From: Marmoricola sp. OAE513
GTDB taxonomy: Bacteria > Actinomycetota > Actinomycetes > Propionibacteriales > Nocardioidaceae
DNA length: 64,000 nt
NCBI RefSeq assembly: GCF_040546585.1
Contig: NZ_JBEPOC010000001.1
Location: 1-64,000 of the forward strand
Direction: 5' to 3'
The position numbers were made by a program, and so were the translations under genes. The notes beneath the pieces were generated by a model, which was not told the origin of the DNA, searched no databases, and saw only the letters and a list, made by a program, of their open reading frames with translations. How positions within the stretch are numbered: the stretch's first letter is position 1; each line of letters opens with the position of its first letter. Below are positions 57,003-64,000 of this stretch, one piece after another.

Positions 57003-58066
57003 CCGACCAGCTTCTCCGCACCCCGCTGACCGAGCTCGCGGGCATCAAGCACCCGGTCGTGCAGACCGGCATGGGCTGGGTCGCCGGCCCGCGCCTGGTC
57101 TCCGGCACCGCGAACGCCGGCGGCCTCGGCATCCTCGCCTCGGCCACGATGACGCACGAGGAGCTCGAGAAGGCGATCGTCGAGGTGAAGGGTCGGACCG
57201 ACAAGCCGTTCGGCGTGAACCTGCGTGCCGACGCCGCCGACGCCCCGGCCCGCTGCGACCTGCTCATCGAGTACGGCGTGAAGGTCGCCTCGTTCGCGCT
57301 GGCCCCCAAGCCTGAGCTGATCGCCAAGCTCAAGGAGCACGACATCGTCGTGATCCCGAGCATCGGCGCGCCCAAGCACGCCAAGAAGGTCGCTTCCTGG
57401 GGCGCCGACGCCGTGATGATCCAGGGCGGCGAGGGTGGTGGCCACACCGGCAGCGTCCCGACCACCCTGCTGCTCCCCACCGTGCTCGACGCCGTCGACA
57501 TCCCGGTGATCGCCGCGGGCGGCTTCTTCGACGGTCGTGGTCTCGCCGCAGCACTCTCCTACGGCGCCGCCGGAATCGGCATGGGCACCCGCTTCCTGCT
57601 GACCAAGGACTCGACCGTCCCGGACGCCGTCAAGCAGCGGTACCTGGATGCGGACCTCAACGGCACCGTGGTGACCGCGAAGGTCGACGGCATGCCGCAC
57701 CGGATGCTGCGGACCGACCTGGTCGACTCCGTCGAGGAGTCCAGCGCCCTGAAGCGACTCGGTCCGACGGCCCGGCGCACCCTGGCGTTCAAGAGGATGA
57801 GCGGCATGTCCTGGGTCGGCTTGATCAAGGACGGCCAGGCCATGAAGCACGGTTCCGACCGGTCCTGGGCGCAGATGGTGCTGGCGGCGAACACCCCGAT
57901 GATGCTCAAGGCAGGCCTGGTCGAGGGCGACCCGGACGCCGGCATCCTCGCCTCGGGTCAGGTCGTCGGCGTGATCGAGGACCTGCCGACCTGCGCGGAG
58001 CTCATCGAGCGGGTCGTCACGCAGGCGGCCGCTGAGCTGAAGCGCACCCAGGGATATTTCGCCTGA
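56999..58066 (+). CDS. ipdC: FMN-dependent HIP-CoA pathway oxidoreductase IpdC
   Basis: A 355-residue nitronate monooxygenase-fold enzyme of the IpdC (Rv3553) type, acting on ring-C/D CoA esters of HIP. TELAGIKHPVVQTGMGWVAG opens the barrel; GGEGGGHTGS holds the catalytic His, and AAGGFFDGRG and GIGMGTRF bind FMN phosphate. ATG overlaps the ipdB stop. The order echA20-ipdA-ipdB-ipdC is that of M. tuberculosis Rv3550-Rv3553. Confidence 0.93.
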   Translation: MTDQLLRTPLTELAGIKHPVVQTGMGWVAGPRLVSGTANAGGLGILASATMTHEELEKAIVEVKGRTDKPFGVNLRADAADAPARCDLLIEYGVKVASFALAPKPELIAKLKEHDIVVIPSIGAPKHAKKVASWGADAVMIQGGEGGGHTGSVPTTLLLPTVLDAVDIPVIAAGGFFDGRGLAAALSYGAAGIGMGTRFLLTKDSTVPDAVKQRYLDADLNGTVVTAKVDGMPHRMLRTDLVDSVEESSALKRLGPTARRTLAFKRMSGMSWVGLIKDGQAMKHGSDRSWAQMVLAANTPMMLKAGLVEGDPDAGILASGQVVGVIEDLPTCAELIERVVTQAAAELKRTQGYFA

Positions 58067-58094
58067 GCCCTTCGGGAACTGGCAGGATCGGAGC

Positions 58095-59348
58095 GTGACC
58101 GAGGACAGCGTCGTCGACCGCGCCATCCGCTTCGCCCTGACCGCCGTCGGGGCGCGCAAACTGGAGACGAAGCCGAGCGACCCGTTCTACGACCGGCCCG
58201 ACGATGTCCCGGCCACCCCTGGCTCGCTGATCCGTGCCGAGCCCGGCAGGTTCTACATCGACCCGTTCAAGCTGGTTCCCGCACCGGCCCGGGTCGAGCG
58301 GATCATGTTCACGACCTCCGACCGGCTCGGCCGCTCGATCCCGGTGACCGGCACCGTGCTGACCCCGACACGGCCACGGACCAAGCGCGACGACCGCGGC
58401 CTGGTCGTCTTCGCCGTCGGCACCCAGGGCATGGGGACCCAGTGCGCCCCGTCGCGCCAGATGGCGGCCGGGCGCGAGTACGAATCCATCTTCATCACGG
58501 GTCTGCTGGCGCGCGGCTACAACGTCGTCGTCCCGGACTACCAGGGCCTCGGCGTGGACGGCACCCACACCTACATGTCGCGCCAGGTGCAGGGGCACGT
58601 GGTCCTCGACGCCCTGCGCGCGGCGCAGCAGCTCGACAACCCCGACATCCCGGTCAGCGGTCCGACCGCCATCGCCGGGTACTCCCAGGGCGGCGGCGCG
58701 GCCGCGTCAGCCGCCGAGCTCTGGCACGAGTACGCCCCCGAGCTCGACGTGAAAGGCGCCGTCTGCGGGGCCGTCCCGGCTGACTTCCCGCTGGTCGCCG
58801 CGATGCTCGACGGGAGCCCCTACTTCGCGTTCCTCGGCTACGCGCTGGTCGGGCTGTCGAGCGACTACGGGATCGACCTCGGTCCGCTGCTCAGCGAACG
58901 GGGGCACGAGGTCGCCGCCGCACTGACCCACCAGTGCATGTTCGAGTCGCTGCGCCGCTACGCGTTCACCCGCTCGAGCACCCTGACCGCCGACGGGCGC
59001 TCGATCGGCTCGATGCTCCGGGAGGAGCCCTTCGCGACGATCGTCGCCGAGCAGAAGCTGGGTGACGGCCGGTACCCGCGGATGGAGGCGCTGGTCTCCC
59101 ACAGCCACCTCGACGACGTGGTGCCGTTCGAGTGCGGCCGAGGACTCGCCGAGCGCTGGGCCGGACAGGGCGCGCGGGTGAGGCTGTCGGCTAACTACGC
59201 GCCGACCCACGCAGCCGCAGCACTCACGTCCTACTCGACCGCGTTCGCCTTCCTCAACGGCCGGTTCGCGAACAAGCCGATGCGGGCGAACACCAAGCGG
59301 TACCTGCACAGCCTGGTCGAACCCGCCGGCCTGCCCGCAGCGGACTGA
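58095..59348 (+). CDS. Secretory-lipase-family alpha/beta hydrolase, without signal peptide
   Basis: A 417-residue hydrolase of the LIP (secretory lipase) family. The nucleophile elbow is GYSQGG with Ser197, the oxyanion region FAVGTQGMGTQC, and late SHSHLDDVVPFE may hold the acid/His. Unlike the classical family it has no visible signal peptide, so it is probably cytosolic or exported otherwise. It is 28 nt after ipdC on the same strand and may be read in that operon; a steryl-ester or CoA-ester substrate is only a guess. GTG start. Confidence 0.8.
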   Translation: MTEDSVVDRAIRFALTAVGARKLETKPSDPFYDRPDDVPATPGSLIRAEPGRFYIDPFKLVPAPARVERIMFTTSDRLGRSIPVTGTVLTPTRPRTKRDDRGLVVFAVGTQGMGTQCAPSRQMAAGREYESIFITGLLARGYNVVVPDYQGLGVDGTHTYMSRQVQGHVVLDALRAAQQLDNPDIPVSGPTAIAGYSQGGGAAASAAELWHEYAPELDVKGAVCGAVPADFPLVAAMLDGSPYFAFLGYALVGLSSDYGIDLGPLLSERGHEVAAALTHQCMFESLRRYAFTRSSTLTADGRSIGSMLREEPFATIVAEQKLGDGRYPRMEALVSHSHLDDVVPFECGRGLAERWAGQGARVRLSANYAPTHAAAALTSYSTAFAFLNGRFANKPMRANTKRYLHSLVEPAGLPAAD

Positions 59349-59371
59349 GGGCGGGCCGAGCGGGCGGCCGC

Positions 59372-59707
59372 TCACTGGACCTTGACGTTGCCTTCGGCAC
59401 ACTTGGCGATGTCACCCTGAAGGCTGGTCATCGCCTTGTTGTCGCCCTTGTCACCCCGGAACTTGTCCTTGCCCTCGACGAGGGCACGGATGGCCTCGTT
59501 CGAGAGCTTGGAGTCGACGATCGCCTCGGCGATGCAGTCGATGCCCTTGTCGGTCAGCAGGTTGCTGGTGGACCCGAGGACCTCGGCAGCCTTGCCACCC
59601 TTCAAGCTCTTCGCGACCTCGTCGGCCGAGGGACGCTCACCGTCGCCACAGGCCGCCGTGAGCAGGAGGGCCGCAGTCGCTGCAGCCACGCCGATCTTCC
59701 GCACCAT
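59372..59707 (-). CDS. Small lipoprotein 1 of a tandem trio
   Basis: A 111-residue protein with a short lipoprotein signal ending TAAC (Cys20). The mature part has the repeated motif GIDCIAEAIVDSKLSNEAIRALVEGK and a second conserved Cys near the end (AKCAEG). Two similar genes follow upstream. Function unknown; the two Cys may form a disulfide. Confidence 0.75.
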   Translation of the reverse strand: MVRKIGVAAATAALLLTAACGDGERPSADEVAKSLKGGKAAEVLGSTSNLLTDKGIDCIAEAIVDSKLSNEAIRALVEGKDKFRGDKGDNKAMTSLQGDIAKCAEGNVKVQ

Positions 59708-59781
59708 GAGAGAACTCCTTCATGGACCGAGCGCGTCCCGGTCCGAAGCGGAGTCTGGCACAGCCCACTTCCCGGGTGCTG

Positions 59782-60126
59782 CTACCCGGACGGAGCCGCC
59801 TTGCAGGCCTCGATCTGCCGGGTGCTGAGCTCGGTGAGCACGGTCGCCTCGGCATCGGTCGCGACGTACTTCTGATCGCCGTCCACGAGCGCCTCCAGAC
59901 CCTTGTCGGTGAGGTCCGAGGAGACCAGCGCTCTCGCGATGCAGGAGTAGACCTTCGTGCCGAGATCCGCGGCACCGAGGTTGAACAAGTCGTTGCCGGT
60001 CTGCAGCCTCTCGGTCACCTCTGCGACCGAGAGCCGTCCGTCCGGCTCCTCGCCGCACGCACTCGCCAGCAGCAGCGCGAGGGCCAGCAGGGTGCTGGGC
60101 AGGATTCTGGGCAGGATTCTGGGCAC
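59782..60126 (-). CDS. Small lipoprotein 2 of a tandem trio
   Basis: A 114-residue paralogue: signal peptide with lipobox ASAC (Cys24), then VYSCIARALVSSDLTDKGLEALVDGD and a last Cys (IEACKAAP). It is 74 nt from copy 1 and 11 nt from copy 3, so the three are cotranscribed. Confidence 0.73.
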   Translation of the reverse strand: MPRILPRILPSTLLALALLLASACGEEPDGRLSVAEVTERLQTGNDLFNLGAADLGTKVYSCIARALVSSDLTDKGLEALVDGDQKYVATDAEATVLTELSTRQIEACKAAPSG

Positions 60127-60137
60127 CTTCTGGTCTC

Positions 60138-60524
60138 CTAGGACGTCGGGGACGGCGTGCGGAGCTCATCGATCAAGCAGGCGCTGACCTTCCCGATCAG
60201 GCCCTTCACGACGGTGGCGTCGGCATCGGACGGCGCGTAGCTGCCCGGGTTCGCGATCGCCTGACGCAGACCGTCGTTGGAGACCTTCGAGGCCTCCAGG
60301 ATCGACGCGATGCAGATCGCCTGCTTCTTGGTGTAGGGCTTCCCGTCCGCCTGCTCAGCCTTCTGCAGGGCGGTGGCGAGGTCCTTCACGCTCGGGCGCA
60401 CACCGGAGTTCGGGTCGGCCGCCTTCGAGGTCGCCGGCTTCTTGGCCTCGGGTTCGTCCTCACCCCCGCATCCGCTGGTGAGGAGGAGGGCACCGATCAG
60501 GAGGGCTGCACCGAATCCACGCAT
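60138..60524 (-). CDS. Small lipoprotein 3 of a tandem trio
   Basis: A 128-residue paralogue: signal peptide with lipobox TSGC (Cys19), an acidic/Pro linker, then QAICIASILEASKVSNDGLRQAIANP and a last Cys (KVSACLIDEL). The ATG at 60524 overlaps the GNAT gene end by 28 nt. The three copies share the layout C-I-A-x-x-[ILV]-x-x-S, then about 30 residues, then Cys. Confidence 0.75.
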   Translation of the reverse strand: MRGFGAALLIGALLLTSGCGGEDEPEAKKPATSKAADPNSGVRPSVKDLATALQKAEQADGKPYTKKQAICIASILEASKVSNDGLRQAIANPGSYAPSDADATVVKGLIGKVSACLIDELRTPSPTS

Positions 60525-61522
60525 GGGGTGAACCGTAGCCGACGCTGGAACAGCAGCTGTCGCCCGGCGACCCGGTAGCCCAGCTCCTCGTTCACGTCGA
60601 TCATCGGACCGTTCGACTCGGCGTTCTCGGTGCCGACCCACCGCAGCTGCGGCTCGACGTCGCGCAACCAGAGCGCCATCGAGCTCTTCAGCAGCAGGCC
60701 CAGGCGTCTGCCCCGGTGTTCCGGGACGACGGCGGTGTCGTGCTGGTCCGCCCAGGTCGGGTCCTCGCTGTCGACCGAGACCGCCGTGTGACCGACCATC
60801 TCGCCGTCCGCGGTGCTCGCCACCACCCGGTAGAGCCGTCGACCGGCCTCGACCTGCGCGCTCTCGTAGGCCCGCACTCGATCGACGTCGTAGAGCTCGT
60901 CCTCGTACTCCAGACCGTCGCGCGGCGCGTCGTTGATGGCGGCGGTGACGCGTACGAGGTCCGGGAGCAGGTCGGCCGGGGTGCGACCCGTGAACCGGAC
61001 CAGGTGGTAGCCGCCGGCACGAGCGGTCGCCGCGTCGCGCACGGAGCGCAGGTGCGCGTCCTGGTCGGCCGTGCCGGTGAGCTCGAGCAGGCGTCGGATC
61101 TCGGTGCTCTCCAGCTCGAACCCAGCCGCTGCGGCGAATCTGCGAGCAGCGTCGCTCTCCCAGCCGTACAGCACGATCAGCGGCCGACCGATGGCCAGGC
61201 AGCGGTCGAGGACCAGCGCGAGCGCGGCACGGCCGTGCCCGCGTCGGCGCACCTCCGGCAGGACGACGAGCTCCACCCAGGCCAGCTCGCGGTTGTCGCG
61301 GTCGCTGACGAAGATCGCCGCGGTCCCCACCACCCTCCCGTCGGCGCGCAGCAGGTAGTGCTCCCCCGGCTCGCCGTCGAAGCCGTGGCGCATCTCGGCC
61401 CGGATCCTGGTGATCGTCGGCGCCTGTTCCCACGGCGCGTCGACAGCTCGGGCCGCCTCAGCGGCACCGACGTACGCCGAGACCGCCTCGAGGTCGTCCG
61501 GGTCGCAGAAGAACAGCTCCAC
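60497..61522 (-). CDS. Tandem GNAT-domain acetyltransferase
   Basis: A 341-residue protein with two GNAT domains: the first has the acetyl-CoA loop VVLPEVRRRGHGRAAL, the second VVPEHRGRRLGLLLKSSM. The layout resembles mycothiol synthase (MshD) and related double GNATs, but MshD motifs are not clear, so the substrate is unknown. It overlaps the trio of lipoproteins by 28 nt and follows fadA6 by 42 nt. Confidence 0.83.
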   Translation of the reverse strand: MELFFCDPDDLEAVSAYVGAAEAARAVDAPWEQAPTITRIRAEMRHGFDGEPGEHYLLRADGRVVGTAAIFVSDRDNRELAWVELVVLPEVRRRGHGRAALALVLDRCLAIGRPLIVLYGWESDAARRFAAAAGFELESTEIRRLLELTGTADQDAHLRSVRDAATARAGGYHLVRFTGRTPADLLPDLVRVTAAINDAPRDGLEYEDELYDVDRVRAYESAQVEAGRRLYRVVASTADGEMVGHTAVSVDSEDPTWADQHDTAVVPEHRGRRLGLLLKSSMALWLRDVEPQLRWVGTENAESNGPMIDVNEELGYRVAGRQLLFQRRLRFTPCVDSVQPS

Positions 61523-61564
61523 CTGGGCAGTGTGCCCGAGCGGACCTGGTCGTCCGTACTGGTT

Positions 61565-62737
61565 TCAGGCGTGGTCGAGGCGCTCGATGATCGTCACGTT
61601 GGCCTGGCCGCCGCCCTCGCACATCGTCTGCAGCGCGTAGCGACCGCCGGTGCGCTCGAGCTCGTTGAGCAGCGTGGCCATGATGCGGGTACCGGTCGCG
61701 CCGATCGGGTGACCCAGTGCGATGCCCCCACCGTTGACGTTGACCTTCTCCAGCGGGACCTCGAGCTCCTTGGCCCAGGCGAGCACGACCGAGGCGAACG
61801 CCTCGTTGCACTCGAACAGGTCGATGTCGTCGATGGTCAGACCAGTCTTCTCCAGCGCGTGTCGGGTCGCCCGGATCGGACCGGTGAGCATCCAGATCGG
61901 GTCGTCGCCCTTGACGCTGAGGTGGTGGATCCGGGCGCGCGGGGTCAGGCCGTGCTCCTGGACGGCCGCCTCGGAGGCGATCAGCAGCGCCGACGCGCCG
62001 TCGCAGATCTGGCTGGCGACACCGGCGGTGATCCGTCCGTTCGGGGCCAGCGGCTCGAGACCGGCCATCTTCTCCAGGGAGGTCTCGCGCGGGCACTCGT
62101 CGGTCGTGAACACGGTCCCGTCGGCCAGCGTCACCGGCGCGATCTCGTTGTCGAACCGGCCCTCGGCGATGGCGGCCTTCGCCCGGTTGTGCGAGGCGAG
62201 AGCGAACTCCTCCATCTCCTCACGACTGATGCCCCACTTCTCGGCGATCATCTCGGCGGAGTTGAACTGCGAGACCTCGACGTCGCCGTACCGGTCGTTC
62301 CAGCCCGGCGACTCGGCGAACGGCGTGGTGAACCCGTACTGGTCCGCGACCAGCATCGCGGCGGAGATCGGGATGGCCGACATGTTCTGGAGACCTCCGG
62401 CGACGACCAGGTCCTGGGTGCCGGACATGACGCCCTGCGCGGCGAAGTGCACCGCCTGCTGGGAGGAGCCGCACTGCCGGTCGATGGTGACGCCCGGGAC
62501 GTGGTCGGGCAGGCCGGCGACCAGCCACGCGGTGCGGGCGACGTCGCCGGCCTGCGACCCGATGGTGTCGCAGCAGCCCATGATCACGTCGTCGACGGCA
62601 CCGGCGTCGATGCCGGTGCGCTCCACGAGCGCCTTCAGCACGTGCGCGCCCAGGTCGGCGGAGTGCATCGCGGCCAGCGAGCCGCGGCGCTTGCCGACCG
62701 GGGTCCGGACGGCGTCGATGATGTAGGCCTCAGGCAT
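61565..62737 (-). CDS. fadA6: Thiolase FadA6 of steroid ring C/D degradation
   Basis: A 390-residue thiolase resembling M. tuberculosis FadA6 (Rv3556c), which acts after IpdAB on ring-derived 3-oxoacyl-CoA. Cys89 (DRQCGSSQQ), His343 (LGHPIGATG) and Cys373 (MCEGGGQ) form the catalytic set. EAYIIDAVRTPVGKRRGSLA is the family start. It overlaps the kstR2 stop by 8 nt, so the two are coupled. Confidence 0.92.
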   Translation of the reverse strand: MPEAYIIDAVRTPVGKRRGSLAAMHSADLGAHVLKALVERTGIDAGAVDDVIMGCCDTIGSQAGDVARTAWLVAGLPDHVPGVTIDRQCGSSQQAVHFAAQGVMSGTQDLVVAGGLQNMSAIPISAAMLVADQYGFTTPFAESPGWNDRYGDVEVSQFNSAEMIAEKWGISREEMEEFALASHNRAKAAIAEGRFDNEIAPVTLADGTVFTTDECPRETSLEKMAGLEPLAPNGRITAGVASQICDGASALLIASEAAVQEHGLTPRARIHHLSVKGDDPIWMLTGPIRATRHALEKTGLTIDDIDLFECNEAFASVVLAWAKELEVPLEKVNVNGGGIALGHPIGATGTRIMATLLNELERTGGRYALQTMCEGGGQANVTIIERLDHA

Positions 62738-63359
62738 GAGGAGATCCCTTCGCTATTCCTTCGAGGAGGATGGTGAGGTATTGGTCGGCCACGTCGGCCG
62801 GGGTCAGGGTGCCGCCGGGTCGGTACCACCGCACGGCCACCCAGACGGTGTCGCGCAGGAACCGGTAGACCAGGGCGACGTCGAGGTCCGCACGCAGCTC
62901 GCCGCTGGCGACACCCGCCTCGAGCAGCCCGGTCCACAGGGTGCGGAACTTCCGGTTCCGCTCGATCAGGTAGTCGAACCGGTCGAACGTCGCGAGGTAC
63001 AGCGCGTCGCTCTGGAAGATCGCCACCTCGTTGCGGTGCTCGCCGATCGCCTCGAAGGAGGCCTGGACGACGGCGACCAGCTTCTCCTTCGGGGTCCGGT
63101 CGCTGGCCTCGATGGCGTCGTACTGCTTCCAGAGCTCGGTCTGGAAGGTGTCGAGCAGCTCGTCGACCATCGACTCCTTGGAGTCGAAGTGGTGGTAGAG
63201 GCTCCCCGAGAGGATGCCGGCAGCGTCCGCGATGTCGCGGACGGTGGTGTTCTTGAAACCGCGCTCGGCGAAGAGCCCCGCTGCGATGGCGAGGAGCTCG
63301 TCGCGCCGCGTCCCGGTGATCGAGCTCAGTCGAGATTCAGGCGTGCTGGCTGCTGACAC
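62730..63359 (-). CDS. kstR2: TetR-family repressor KstR2
   Basis: A 209-residue TetR regulator. The N-terminal helix-turn-helix (TTVRDIADAAGILSGSLYHH) is nearly the mycobacterial KstR2 one, and the C-terminal FLRDTVWVAVRWYRPGG is its ligand-domain signature. KstR2 binds HIP-CoA and represses the ring C/D genes. It probably binds the site at 54481-54498. It starts (GTG 63359) within the end of ipdF and overlaps fadA6, as in mycobacteria where fadA6, kstR2 and ipdF are neighbours. Confidence 0.94.
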   Translation of the reverse strand: MSAASTPESRLSSITGTRRDELLAIAAGLFAERGFKNTTVRDIADAAGILSGSLYHHFDSKESMVDELLDTFQTELWKQYDAIEASDRTPKEKLVAVVQASFEAIGEHRNEVAIFQSDALYLATFDRFDYLIERNRKFRTLWTGLLEAGVASGELRADLDVALVYRFLRDTVWVAVRWYRPGGTLTPADVADQYLTILLEGIAKGSPHA

Positions 63360-64000
63360 TGATCACCTCACCGGTCAGGTACGACGAGTAGTCGCTGGCC
63401 AGGAAGACCATCACGTTGGCGACCTCCCACGGCTCGGCCGCGCGGCCGAACGCCTCGCGCTGCTTCAGCTCGTGCAGCAGCTCGTCCGAGGTCACCTTGG
63501 CCAGGAACGGGTGCATCGCGAGGCTCGGCGAGACGGCGTTGATCCGGACGCCGTGCGGCGCGACGTCCAGCGCGGCGCATCGGGTCAGTGCCATCACCCC
63601 GGCCTTGGCTGCGGCGTAGTGGGCCTGACCCTCCTGCGCGCGCCAGCCGATCACGCTGGCGTTGTTCACGATGACGCCCTTCGTCCCGTTCGCGATCATC
63701 CGGTTCGATGCGGCGCGCACGCTGCGGAAGGTGCCGGTCAGGGTGATGTCGAGGACCTTGCTCCACTGGTCGTCGGTCATCTCCAGGACGCTGGCGGTAC
63801 CACCGAGGCCCGCGTTGTTGATCATCACGTCGACCCCGCCCACGGTGTCGGCCAGATCGAGGAGGGCGGTAATGTCCTCCTCCTTGGTCACGTCGACGAC
63901 GGCCGAGAGCACGCGCTCGGCGCCGAACTCGGTCGCCAGCGCCTCGTGCGCCTCGGCGACCCGGCGCTCGTGGGTGTCGGAGAGGACCACCGTCTTGGCC
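63337..64000 (-). CDS. ipdF: IpdF-like SDR, cut by the right edge
   Basis: The C-terminal ~220 residues of an SDR that runs off the window. MINNAGLGG, the Ser region NNASVIGWRAQ, HYAAAKAGVMALTRCAA and ASDYSSYLTGEVISVSSQH match M. tuberculosis IpdF (Rv3559c), a dehydrogenase of 5-hydroxy-HIP-CoA. The N-terminal nucleotide loop is outside the window. Its 3' end overlaps the kstR2 start by 23 nt. Confidence 0.9.
   Translation of the reverse strand, partial: AKTVVLSDTHERRVAEAHEALATEFGAERVLSAVVDVTKEEDITALLDLADTVGGVDVMINNAGLGGTASVLEMTDDQWSKVLDITLTGTFRSVRAASNRMIANGTKGVIVNNASVIGWRAQEGQAHYAAAKAGVMALTRCAALDVAPHGVRINAVSPSLAMHPFLAKVTSDELLHELKQREAFGRAAEPWEVANVMVFLASDYSSYLTGEVISVSSQHA

Noticed and set aside
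56999-58066. IpdC and the NMO-like gene at 31247 as duplicates
   Set aside because: They share only the fold and the GGHTG segment; N-termini and most blocks differ, and they match different mycobacterial proteins (Rv3553 and Rv1533).

Overview
The window is high-GC DNA from an actinobacterium. GTG and TTG starts, GTGA/ATGA start-stop overlaps, mycothiol- and F420-type enzymes, DUF222-HNH and DUF2510 proteins and WhiA all point to this phylum. The gene families and short dispersed repeats fit Nocardioidaceae (Nocardioides-like). That placement is inference from composition and gene content, not from a marker search. No rRNA, tRNA, insertion sequence, phage gene or CRISPR array was seen, and no gap between genes exceeds about 300 bases.

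Positions 1-9600 hold core genes read leftward: uvrC, rapZ, yvcK, whiA, gap, pgk, tpiA, then a short-chain dehydrogenase cut by the left edge. Positions 9600-19550 are mixed housekeeping and accessory genes: a Rieske lipoprotein, uvrA with a LexA-type SOS box, a mycothiol-dependent isomerase-family protein, a beta-carbonic anhydrase, a metallo-beta-lactamase-fold enzyme, a DUF222-HNH protein, and an SDR-psd-pssA operon for phosphatidylethanolamine synthesis.

From 19558 to the right edge the window is mainly a sterol catabolism region. Nucleus attack: kshA and kshB, separated by one small cysteine-rich gene. Side chain: chsE4-chsE5-fadD17, fadD19-echA19, a DUF35/Ltp4/Ltp3 operon, cyp125 and fadA5. 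Rings C/D: echA20-ipdA-ipdB-ipdC with a divergent SDR, then fadA6, kstR2 and a partial ipdF at the right edge. Five KstR-like operators (TNNAACNNGTTNNA type, one of them degenerate) and one KstR2-like operator lie in the expected divergent promoters. The presence of fadD19 and ltp3/ltp4 suggests that C-24-branched plant sterols can be used as well as cholesterol. The hsa genes for rings A/B, kstD and the Mce4 importer are not in the window.

Between the steroid blocks lie locally duplicated exported or membrane protein genes: two RDD proteins, two LVIVD-repeat proteins, three SGNH hydrolases (one with a probable frameshift) and three small lipoproteins. Two intergenic regions carry inverted arrays of a 32-bp repeat, and a second short repeat family appears at three places, including inside the start of ipdB. 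The best candidates for something undescribed are the small cysteine-rich protein between kshA and kshB, and the 32-bp inverted arrays.
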